From: Gammaproteobacteria bacterium
Lineage (GTDB): Bacteria > Pseudomonadota > Gammaproteobacteria > SURF-13
Assembly: GCA_023487615.1 (NCBI GenBank)
Contig: JAMDBH010000150.1
Span: forward strand, 1 to 19,460
Reading direction: 5' to 3'
Length of the DNA stretch: 19,460 nucleotides
Each line of letters opens with the position of its first letter. The stretch's first letter is position 1. The position numbers and the translations under genes were made by a program. The notes under the pieces are model-generated. The model searched no databases, was not told the origin of the DNA, and saw only the letters and a program-made list of their open reading frames with translations. Positions 1 through 6,048 of the stretch are shown here, in pieces.

Positions 1-110
1 AGAATTTTCCTTACAATTCGAGCTTTTTCCTGGCGACCTTGGCGGTTGACGATATATTTTTCAGAATTTCTCCTAAAGCGATCCGACAAAAAATGAGGAA
101 CGCCTCCAAC

Positions 111-1205
111 ATGCCGAAGACCGGTCAAATTCGTCAGAGCGCATTTGTCCCTGTATGGTGGTTATCCAACGGACATCTGCAAACCCTTTGGGCGAGCGTC
201 ATTCGCCGCATCCCCAAGCCGGTGACGCGGCGTGAGCGGCTGGAATTGCCAGATGGCGATTTTGTAGACCTGGACTGGACACCCGGCGGCTCCGGACCGC
301 TCGTGATTGTGCTGCATGGCCTGCAAGGCTCGCTCAATTCGCTCTATACGCGCGGGATCATGGGCGCCTTACAGAAACGCGGCATGCGTGCGGTATTCAT
401 GCACTTTCGCGGTTGCAGCGGCGTGTCTAATCGCCTGCCCCGTTTCTATCACGCGGGGGATACCGGTGATTTAAACACCCTGGTCAACACCCTGCGCGAG
501 CGCGAACCCGGCACGCCGCTTGCCGCCATCGGTTATTCTATAGGCGGCAATGTGCTGTTAAAGTGGCTGGGCGAACAGGGCATCCATGCGCCGCTGCAAG
601 CCGCCGTCGCGGTCAGTGTGCCCTTTGATCTGAGCGACTCTGCACGGCGCCTGGAGCGCGGCTTTTCGCAGGTTTATCAACATCACTTGCTGCGATCCAT
701 GCGCTACTCTGTCGAGAAAAAGTTTAGACACATGCTCGCACCCATCGCGTTGGACGGCCTTGAAAACTTACGTACGTTTACAGAGTATGACAACGCTGTA
801 ACCGCGCCTCTGCATGGATTTGCCGGCGCGGCCGACTATTATCGGCAATCGAGCTGCCGCCGGTACCTCAAGCATATCCGCATCCCGACTTTGATTCTGC
901 ACGCCGCCGATGATCCGTTCATGACGCCTGCAGCCATCCCGCAACAGGATCAGCTTTCTCCTTCCGTCATCCTGGAACTCTCGGCCCGTGGCGGCCATGT
1001 CGGTTTCATTAGCGGCAACTCTCCGTGGAAGTCCCGTTACTGGCTGGAGCACCGCATACCGGATTTTATTTTACCCTTCCTGACTGCGTCCATCCCGGAT
1101 GAAAAAGAGTGGCATGACGACACGGAGTGGTTGCCCGATCAGACGGATGCAGCGCCTATCTCCTCGGAAACCGGTCATGACCCTAGACTACATTCAATTA
1201 AGTAA
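111..1205 (+). CDS. yheT: YheT-family alpha/beta hydrolase
   Basis: Predicted cytosolic serine hydrolase of the YheT/UPF0017 family; the natural substrate is not known (family members act as esterases in vitro). The reading frame is open from a TTG at 39. I chose the ATG at 111 because a GAGGA lies about 11 bases upstream and because the N-terminus then resembles E. coli YheT, with NGHLQT and the ELPDGDFVDLDW stretch. This gives 364 residues, somewhat longer than the usual ~340. The nucleophile Ser143 sits in GYSIGGN, the acid is in HAADDPF (Asp267/268), and the base is His296 in RGGHVGF. The oxyanion segment VIVLHGLQGS is near residue 65. The acidic C-terminal tail after about residue 330 looks lineage specific. 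Its last 29 bases overlap the start of the downstream MarC gene, suggesting coupled translation. The ATG at 93 is an alternative start. Confidence 0.9.
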   Translation: MPKTGQIRQSAFVPVWWLSNGHLQTLWASVIRRIPKPVTRRERLELPDGDFVDLDWTPGGSGPLVIVLHGLQGSLNSLYTRGIMGALQKRGMRAVFMHFRGCSGVSNRLPRFYHAGDTGDLNTLVNTLREREPGTPLAAIGYSIGGNVLLKWLGEQGIHAPLQAAVAVSVPFDLSDSARRLERGFSQVYQHHLLRSMRYSVEKKFRHMLAPIALDGLENLRTFTEYDNAVTAPLHGFAGAADYYRQSSCRRYLKHIRIPTLILHAADDPFMTPAAIPQQDQLSPSVILELSARGGHVGFISGNSPWKSRYWLEHRIPDFILPFLTASIPDEKEWHDDTEWLPDQTDAAPISSETGHDPRLHSIK

Positions 1206-1806
1206 ACAACTGGTCTCACTGATCGTGGTGCTGGCGCCGATTGACGTCATGCCGTTGTATCTTTCGCTCACCCACGATATGACAACCCAACAGCGTAACA
1301 GAATACTGCGCCGCATGATTATCACGGTCATCGTGACACTGCTGTTTTTCCAGTACAGCGGTTTATACTTATTCAGCGTGATCGGCATCAGCCTGCCAAG
1401 CTTCCAGGTAGCCGGCGGGCTAATTCTGGCCTCCATGGCCTGGTCCATGCTGCACGCCACCCACTCACGCATCCAGACCACTCCGGAGGGCCAGGAATAC
1501 GTAAATCGCGAGGACATCTCCATCGTCCCGCTCGGCATCCCCATGCTTGCAGGGCCGGGGACGATTACCACCGTCATCCTGTATGCCCAGCAGCAACAAG
1601 GGAGCCTCAGCGGCCACATTCAACTCAGCTCTACTATTTTAGTCACCGCGCTGGTGTTGTATATTCTGTTTCGGTTGGCGGGGCCGTTATTTGATAAACT
1701 AGGCCCTACAGGCGCCCGCGTGGCGACCCGCATCATGGGTATGCTGCTGCTGGCGCTCGCCGCGGAGTTTGTACTGAAAGGGATTAGCGCAACGTTTTCA
1801 GGTTAG
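1177..1806 (+). CDS. MarC-family integral membrane protein
   Basis: Member of the MarC/UPF0056 family, polytopic inner-membrane proteins of unknown transport function; the historical link of MarC to antibiotic resistance has not held up. The ATG at 1177 gives MTLDYIQLSKQL and a 209-residue protein, the normal family size. The frame is open further upstream (ATG at 1099), but that extension is polar and is the overlapping hydrolase gene read in another frame. About six hydrophobic helices are visible. Family signatures include the LIVVLAPIDVMPLYLSLT region near residue 15 and IVPLGIPMLAGPGTITTVI near residue 115. The gene starts inside the end of the yheT-like gene, so the two are probably one transcript. 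I see no terminator after it. Confidence 0.9.
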   Translation: MTLDYIQLSKQLVSLIVVLAPIDVMPLYLSLTHDMTTQQRNRILRRMIITVIVTLLFFQYSGLYLFSVIGISLPSFQVAGGLILASMAWSMLHATHSRIQTTPEGQEYVNREDISIVPLGIPMLAGPGTITTVILYAQQQQGSLSGHIQLSSTILVTALVLYILFRLAGPLFDKLGPTGARVATRIMGMLLLALAAEFVLKGISATFSG

Positions 1807-1903
1807 AATGTTTAGACTCTGTCAGAATTCTTATCCTTAGCGGAGACAGGCATTATCTCTTGACAGAAGATTCATTTCTTGGCCTCATTAGGAATAAGGC
1901 AAA

Positions 1904-1920
1904 ATGGGCCCCGCGCCCAT
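1904..1920 (+). other. Small hairpin in the leader of the methyltransferase gene
   Basis: ATGGGC and GCCCAT form a perfect 6-bp stem around a CCCGC loop, about 55 bases upstream of the TTG start. No U-tract follows on the plus strand. It could be a leader structure or chance; I see no recognisable riboswitch. Confidence 0.3.
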
Positions 1921-1960
1921 AAAAACCGGACCAACCAAAATGCACCTGCTAACCAAAAAA

Positions 1961-1967
1961 GAGGGGG
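1961..1967 (+). promoter_or_regulatory. Ribosome binding site deciding the TTG start at 1975
   Basis: A purine-rich GAGGGGG ends seven bases before the TTG at 1975. This is the only good Shine-Dalgarno match in the stretch between 1879 and 1980, and it places the methyltransferase start at 1975 rather than at the TTG at 1879. Confidence 0.6.
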
Positions 1968-1974
1968 CGCCCAC

Positions 1975-2634
1975 TTGAATATAGACGCTGTTCGTAAGGC
2001 CTACCGGCGTTACGCGGGCCTTTATGATTTTGGCTTCGGCCAAGTAATGCACCCGGGCCGCGAGGCGGTCATCCATAGCATGAACTGCCGGCCGGGCGAC
2101 CGTATCCTGGAGGTCGGGGTCGGTACCGGCCTGTCGCTCCCGCTTTATCCGCGCGATGTGGAGGTGATAGGCATTGATATTTCGCCGGAGATGTTACAGA
2201 AGGCGCACGATCGCAAGGAACGGTTTGGCCTGAATCATGTAACCTCGCTGGCGGTGATGGATGCCGAGCAGATGAGCTATCCGGCCAACAGTTTTGACAA
2301 GGTCGTCGCCATGTATGTGGCCTCCGTCGTGCCTCATCCCATCAAACTGGTCAACGAGATGCGGCGCGTCTGCAAGCCGGATGGAAGGTTGTACATCGTC
2401 AATCACTTCCAGAATACCAACCCATTCATCTCACGCTTTGAGCGTCTGATCGCACCCTTTTCCGGCCTGCTGGGATTCCGGCCTGACTTTTCGTTGGAGA
2501 CCTTTGTGCTGGACACCCAACTCGACATCATCGAGCATCACTCTGTAAATTTGTTTGGCTATTGGAGTCTGCTCGAGGCGCGTAACAATAAAGACATCCT
2601 GGACGACGGCATGCCGGCTCAGGCTACGGCCTGA
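1975..2634 (+). CDS. PmtA-like SAM-dependent methyltransferase (possible phosphatidylethanolamine N-methyltransferase)
   Basis: Class I SAM-dependent methyltransferase, 219 residues. It resembles Rhodobacter-type PmtA, which methylates phosphatidylethanolamine towards phosphatidylcholine at the membrane face. The SAM motif I is ILEVGVGTG (residues 44-52), followed by VEVIGIDIS with the ribose-binding acid near residue 68, then VMDAEQMSYP and a post-motif SFDKVVAMY. The N-terminal YRRYAGLYDFGFGQ and HPGR segments are typical of the PmtA/UbiE-like group. The start is a TTG with a strong ribosome binding site. A frame extension to 1879 would add a Lys/Asn/Pro-rich stretch unlike the family. A phospholipid role fits pgpA a kilobase downstream, but substrate specificity cannot be read from the sequence. 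It converges on the secretin-like gene with four bases between the stops. Confidence 0.8.
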   Translation: MNIDAVRKAYRRYAGLYDFGFGQVMHPGREAVIHSMNCRPGDRILEVGVGTGLSLPLYPRDVEVIGIDISPEMLQKAHDRKERFGLNHVTSLAVMDAEQMSYPANSFDKVVAMYVASVVPHPIKLVNEMRRVCKPDGRLYIVNHFQNTNPFISRFERLIAPFSGLLGFRPDFSLETFVLDTQLDIIEHHSVNLFGYWSLLEARNNKDILDDGMPAQATA

Positions 2635-2638
2635 CGGC
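2613..2638 (+). terminator. Hairpin between convergent genes (possible transcription barrier)
   Basis: TCAGGC and GCCTGA form a 6-bp stem closed by a TACG tetraloop. Four more pairs (GCCG with CGGC) lie outside a two-base bulge. It spans the stop codon of the methyltransferase gene and ends just before the stop of the opposing secretin-like gene. There is no U-tract on either side, so it is at best a weak terminator or a shared 3' end structure. Confidence 0.4.
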
Positions 2639-3547
2639 TTACTGATCCAGCTTCTCTATCTTAATCAACACCCTGTTCTGCTCGCTGCTGAGGCCGCGAG
2701 TGGAATAGACGATACCGCCTTCGGCCGAACTCTGCCTCTGCACCGCGCCACCGAGGTCCAGCCACTCGCCGAGTTTTCCGCTGACGGTGGTGTGTGACGC
2801 CTGGACATCAATCTTGCCACCGCCCTCCCGGCTCAGAACGGCGCGGTGCGGCGCGATTTCTACTGTCACTTCATCGCCATGAATCCGCGGCAGCACACTG
2901 AACCCGGTGGTGAGGTCCTTGTAACTGATGCTGTTGTATACAATCGGCTGCGGGGCAAGGATAAAACCGGGCTCGGCGACCGGCACCGATTCGCCGATTT
3001 CGATGTAGGCGGGAGTCCCCTCCAACACCTGCAATTGCTGCGTATTTCGATCGCCTCGTAGCGCATCGGTGGTCGCTACCCGCGTCCTGCCTCCCGCGAC
3101 ATTAGTACCTCCTTGTACGTCACGGGTGATGCGCACCTCCGTTCCCGCTTGCTCGCGCGGGTCGTCCCTGCCCACGGTCGTCACAACCTTGCCGCTGCGG
3201 ATATGGCCGGACGCTTCGGTTGAGCGGGTCTCACGACTGCTGTTCACGTCTTGCTTGACGGTAATCATCAGCCGCTGCGGGGCGACGTCGAGGGCGACTA
3301 GCGCCTGCTTGATTTGTTCGAGATTTCCGGGCGTAGTGCGCACGACCAGTTGATTATTCATGCCGCTGACCGCACCTTCCTTGTCGAGCAACGGCTGCAG
3401 CAGATTCACCGCCTGTTCAGAGGTCAGATGCTTTAAGGTGATGACCTCCAGCCTCGATTCTTCCGAATGCGCGAGCGAACCCGCCGAGCACAGCACCACT
3501 GCGGTGCAGCACAGCACAGCGATTTTGCGGGAAAAAGTCAGGCCCAT
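2639..3547 (-). CDS. Secretin/NolW short-domain periplasmic protein
   Basis: Exported protein of 302 residues. A basic N-terminus and hydrophobic stretch (residues 8-25, ending AHS-EE) form a Sec signal peptide without a clear lipobox. Residues 33-95 match a secretin N-type (NolW-like) short domain, with pattern VITLKHLTSEQAVNLLQPLL then NNQLVVRTTPGNLEQI. Residues 175-302 resemble the C-terminal beta region of secretins (LPRIHGDEVTVEIAP; final VLIKIEKLD). At 302 residues it is much shorter than pore-forming secretins, and no other type II/III or pilus gene is nearby, so a role as a true outer-membrane channel is doubtful. The linker (residues 142-159) is encoded by a 52-bp repeat also found in nfi. 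The gene is divergent from pgpA with 78 bases between them. Function unknown. Confidence 0.75.
   Translation of the reverse strand: MGLTFSRKIAVLCCTAVVLCSAGSLAHSEESRLEVITLKHLTSEQAVNLLQPLLDKEGAVSGMNNQLVVRTTPGNLEQIKQALVALDVAPQRLMITVKQDVNSSRETRSTEASGHIRSGKVVTTVGRDDPREQAGTEVRITRDVQGGTNVAGGRTRVATTDALRGDRNTQQLQVLEGTPAYIEIGESVPVAEPGFILAPQPIVYNSISYKDLTTGFSVLPRIHGDEVTVEIAPHRAVLSREGGGKIDVQASHTTVSGKLGEWLDLGGAVQRQSSAEGGIVYSTRGLSSEQNRVLIKIEKLDQ
3071..3122 (-). repeat. Dispersed repeat, copy A, in frame inside the secretin-like gene
   Basis: These 52 bases match 17722-17773 at 47 positions when both are read on the plus strand. On the gene's strand the copy starts GACGTACAAGGAGGTAC and encodes residues 142-159, including DVQGGTNVAGGR, in the linker between the two domains. 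It keeps the reading frame open. In the nfi copy the same element contains two GACGTAC direct repeats three bases apart; here the second has diverged. Confidence 0.8.
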
Positions 3548-3568
3548 AAGCTAGTCCGAAATACGGCG

Positions 3569-3582
3569 ATAGGGTATCCTAT
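3569..3582. promoter_or_regulatory. Palindrome in the divergent spacer between the secretin-like gene and pgpA
   Basis: ATAGG and CCTAT flank a GTAT centre in the 78-base divergent spacer. It is a possible operator or part of overlapping -10 elements. I could not define convincing -35/-10 pairs for either gene. Confidence 0.25.
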
Positions 3583-3625
3583 ATGACCTTGCCAGCCGTG
3601 ACCAGTTCCTTTCCTATTCTTCACG

Positions 3626-4108
3626 ATGCGCCGCCATCCTATCCCATCCAGCGTAGGGTCCAATCTGAAGCACTTTTTCGCGTTCGGCTTCGGCCTGGGC
3701 GCCCTGCCCTATGCGCCGGGCACCTTCGGGACACTGCTCGGCGTGCTGATCTATTTGGCGGCGCAGGGTCTGCCGCTCTGGCTGTATATAGTCTACACCG
3801 CGCTCTTTTTTGGGCTCGGTGTGTGGCTATGTCACGGCACGGCGCGAGACCTGGGCGTACACGATCATCCCGGTATCGTGTGGGATGAGGTGGTAGGTTA
3901 CCTCATCACCATGACCGCCGCGCCCAAGGGCTGGGGCTGGATGATACTTGGCTTTGCACTGTTCAGGCTGTTTGATATTTGGAAACCCTGGCCGATCGCC
4001 CTCATTGACCGCCGTATCAAGGGCGGCCTCGGCATCATGCTCGACGATGCGCTCGCCGCACTCTATGCGGGAATACTCCTGCAAGCCGCGGCCTGGGCAT
4101 GGCGATAA
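3626..4108 (+). CDS. pgpA: Phosphatidylglycerophosphatase A
   Basis: Inner-membrane phosphatase that removes phosphate from phosphatidylglycerophosphate to give phosphatidylglycerol. It has 160 residues, near the usual length. Family signatures are visible: GLGALPYAPGTFGT (residues 24-37), HDHPGIVWDEVVGYLIT (about 79-95) with the conserved acidic and His residues, FRLFDIWKPWPI, and the C-terminal GGLGIMLDDALAALYAG. Several hydrophobic helices separate these motifs. The start is the ATG at 3626; no strong ribosome binding site is visible. The following gene starts 15 bases after its stop, so the two are probably co-transcribed. With the PmtA-like gene upstream, this suggests a local bias to phospholipid metabolism. 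Confidence 0.92.
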   Translation: MRRHPIPSSVGSNLKHFFAFGFGLGALPYAPGTFGTLLGVLIYLAAQGLPLWLYIVYTALFFGLGVWLCHGTARDLGVHDHPGIVWDEVVGYLITMTAAPKGWGWMILGFALFRLFDIWKPWPIALIDRRIKGGLGIMLDDALAALYAGILLQAAAWAWR

Positions 4109-4123
4109 GAGGTTCTGCACCTC

Positions 4124-4990
4124 ATGGACGTTGAAAAATTTGAAAAGCTCCGTGCGATGGAGTACTTTACCGATGAGATGTTCAACCGCATCTTCGCATT
4201 TCAGCAAAAGCTGCATCCCGCCTGGGATGCCACTCTGCCCTTTGATGAGCGCATCAAGAGCCTGCCGCTGCATTATCTGGTATTCAGCAACCCCGACCGC
4301 GACCCGAAGTTGTTCGGTCCCACGGTGGCGCCTTATTACCCGCTGCGCGGAGAGATCCGCACCATTGCCTACTACATACGCCAAGTGGCGGAAAATCCCG
4401 TCATCTGCGACCTTCACGCGGGGAACGGATTCATCGGCAGCTTGCTTGCGCGCGAGGGCTTCAAGATCATCGGTCTGCGTGACCCTCAAGTGAAACCTAA
4501 TCAGATCGCCGATTTCTATGACGCATCGTGCTATGAAATGCGCACCCTGGCCTTGCAAGAGGTCACCTTCCCCTTCGACGTGGCCTTCTCATCCTGGATG
4601 CCTTCGGGCGTCAACATGACACCGGAGATCATCAAGCACAAGCCCAAGCTCATCGTCTACGTGCACACCGATCACGTTGACAAGTCCACCGGCGTTCCGC
4701 AGACCGGCACGTCCGAGGCGTTTACGTATCTGCCCGCGCGCTACCGGCTCATTGAGGAGTGGTCTCTCGAGCGGCCCGAGAATATGTTTCACAGCATATG
4801 GCCGGATCTCAGTCCCAATATCGAAGAAACCCGGCACGTCAAGATTTACGCCGATGAGCCCTTCCATAATCTGAAACAATGGACGAGTATGGAAGCGGGA
4901 CAGGGCTACGACTGGGAGGGCGATCTCGAGATGATACTGCTGGCGCTGGAGGCCAAGTCTGAACTTCAGGCGCGGGGCTATCGCATGTAA
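4124..4990 (+). CDS. Unrecognised protein with a methyltransferase-like Rossmann segment
   Basis: I do not recognise this 288-residue soluble protein as a named family. Residues 93-118 read as a class I SAM-binding motif I: VICDLHAGNGFIGS followed by a helix and then FKIIGLRD, where an acidic residue ends the second strand. A later strand FDVAFSSWMPSG (about 151-162) sits where motif IV would be, and KLIVYVHTDHVD (about 175-186) resembles the strand after it. The N-terminal 90 residues have no motif I know; they are rich in aromatic residues, including APYYPLRGEIRTIAYYI just before the Rossmann-like part. The ATG at 4124 has AAGAGG about 11 bases upstream, and the gene follows pgpA closely. 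A methyltransferase is an inference from the motif; the substrate is unknown. A hairpin directly follows the stop. Confidence 0.65.
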   Translation: MDVEKFEKLRAMEYFTDEMFNRIFAFQQKLHPAWDATLPFDERIKSLPLHYLVFSNPDRDPKLFGPTVAPYYPLRGEIRTIAYYIRQVAENPVICDLHAGNGFIGSLLAREGFKIIGLRDPQVKPNQIADFYDASCYEMRTLALQEVTFPFDVAFSSWMPSGVNMTPEIIKHKPKLIVYVHTDHVDKSTGVPQTGTSEAFTYLPARYRLIEEWSLERPENMFHSIWPDLSPNIEETRHVKIYADEPFHNLKQWTSMEAGQGYDWEGDLEMILLALEAKSELQARGYRM

Positions 4991-5009
4991 CAATGGAGTA
5001 ATTCCATTG
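4991..5009 (+). terminator. Perfect hairpin directly after the stop codon
   Basis: CAATGGA and TCCATTG form a perfect 7-bp stem with a GTAAT loop, beginning on the base after the TAA of the preceding gene. The following bases (CGTAATCAAAC) are not U-rich, so a classical intrinsic terminator is not shown. It may protect the 3' end of the mRNA. Confidence 0.4.
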
Positions 5010-5054
5010 CGTAATCAAACGTGCAAAGAAATATCCAAGATATAAATGTAATTT

Positions 5055-5159
5055 ACCGCAGAGGACGCAGAGGAACACAAAGGAAAATACAATTTACCAT
5101 CAAGGATATAGAAGGAATAACATCAAAAGAGTTTGTTTCTCCTCCGCGTCCTCCGCGGT
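5055..5159. repeat. MITE-like inverted-repeat element in the intergenic gap
   Basis: Two 20-base arms (5055-5074 and 5140-5159) are inverted copies matching at 18 of 20 positions. The left reads ACCGCAGAGGACGCAGAGGA and the right, inverted, has G at the two differing A positions. An AT-rich 65-base core without a convincing ORF lies between them. Each arm contains two near-copies of a GAGGACGC-type unit. From general knowledge, sequences of this ACCGCAGAGGACGCAGAG type occur as dispersed intergenic repeats in many bacterial genomes. It lies between the convergent 4124-4990 gene and nadC, where an inserted palindrome is least harmful. No target-site duplication is evident to me. Confidence 0.65.
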
Positions 5160-5199
5160 GAATCGTCGTTTTGAATGAGAATTGGAGTAAGACGAACGC

Positions 5200-6048
5200 T
5201 CACTCCGTTGCACCAAAAAGCAGAGTCAAGTCCACTGCCTTGATATTTTTGGTGAGATCGCCCACTGAGATAAAATCCACCCCTGTTTCCGCGATACGGC
5301 GGATATTTTCCAAAGTGACGCCGCCCGAGGCCTCTAATTTTGCGCGCCCGTGATTCTCGGCCACCGCCCAGCGCAAATCATCCAGAGTGAAATTATCCAG
5401 CAGTATGTGTTTTGCGCCCGCCTCTAACACCTCGCGCAGTTCCTCGATCGTTCTTACTTCAATCTCGACTAAAACATCATCAGCGGCAAGATCCTGAGCG
5501 GCGCGCAGCGCCGCCGTGATTGAGCCCGCAGCGCGGATGTGATTTTCCTTAATTAGGACGCCATCGTATAACCCCATACGGTGATTGTAGCAACCCCCGC
5601 ATCGCACGGCGTATTTCTGGGCATAGCGTAGGCCCGGCAAGGTCTTGCGGGTATCCAGCACCTTCACCCCGGCGCCTCGGACTGCATCTGCATAGCGGCG
5701 CGCAACGGTCGCAGTTCCGGAGAGAGTCTGCAAAAAATTTAACGCGGTACGCTCGCCGGTGAGCAAAGCGCGGGCAGGGCCACGCAGCGTGCATACTGTT
5801 TGACCGGCTGTCGTACATTCGCCATCGCGCACTCGCCAGTTGATCTGCACCGGGCGGCTCAGTTCATGAAATACCGCATCGAACCAGGCCGTACCGCACA
5901 GTATAGCCGCTTCGCGGCTGATGACCTCCGCCTCGGCTACCGCACTCTCTGGAATCAATGCCGCAGTGAGATCGCCGCTGCCGATGTCCTCAGCAAGAGC
6001 ATGGCGCACAGCATCGTTTATTTCCGTCTCTAATAGGTTGTTAGACAC
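5200..6048 (-). CDS. nadC: Nicotinate-nucleotide pyrophosphorylase (carboxylating), quinolinate phosphoribosyltransferase
   Basis: Converts quinolinate and PRPP to nicotinate mononucleotide, CO2 and PPi in de novo NAD synthesis; cytosolic. It has 282 residues, the normal length. Motifs in order: LAEDIGSGDLT (residues 18-28), ERTALNFLQTLSG (99-111), LDTRKTLPGLR (131-141), GGCYNHRMGLYDG (151-163), LIKENH (165-170), VEIEVRT (194-200), and the phosphate-binding EASGG (239-243) followed by ISVGDLTK. The substrate-binding Arg, His and Lys residues of the family are all present. Its start overlaps the last 19 bases of the GGDEF/EAL gene, so translation is probably coupled, although no nadA or nadB is nearby. 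No clear terminator follows; the MITE-like repeat lies about 40 bases downstream. Confidence 0.96.
   Translation of the reverse strand: MSNNLLETEINDAVRHALAEDIGSGDLTAALIPESAVAEAEVISREAAILCGTAWFDAVFHELSRPVQINWRVRDGECTTAGQTVCTLRGPARALLTGERTALNFLQTLSGTATVARRYADAVRGAGVKVLDTRKTLPGLRYAQKYAVRCGGCYNHRMGLYDGVLIKENHIRAAGSITAALRAAQDLAADDVLVEIEVRTIEELREVLEAGAKHILLDNFTLDDLRWAVAENHGRAKLEASGGVTLENIRRIAETGVDFISVGDLTKNIKAVDLTLLFGATE

Noticed and set aside
1099..1176. N-terminal extension of the MarC-family protein from the ATG at 1099
   Set aside because: The added residues are polar and basic, unlike the family N-terminus, and coincide with yheT coding sequence in another frame.
1860..1888. Perfect TTGACA as a promoter for the methyltransferase gene
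   Set aside because: No acceptable -10 hexamer lies 16-18 bases downstream (CCTCAT or similar), so a sigma70 promoter is not supported.
1879..1974. TTG at 1879 as the methyltransferase start
   Set aside because: It lacks a ribosome binding site and would add a Lys/Asn/Pro-rich stretch absent from the family. The TTG at 1975 has a strong site.
5040..5165. CRISPR-like reading of the repeated GAGGACGC units
   Set aside because: There are only two inverted arms with short internal near-repeats. There are no regularly spaced direct repeats or cas genes.
5171..5353. 60-codon plus-strand frame opposite the end of nadC
   Set aside because: It is mostly the reverse complement of nadC and shows no protein features.
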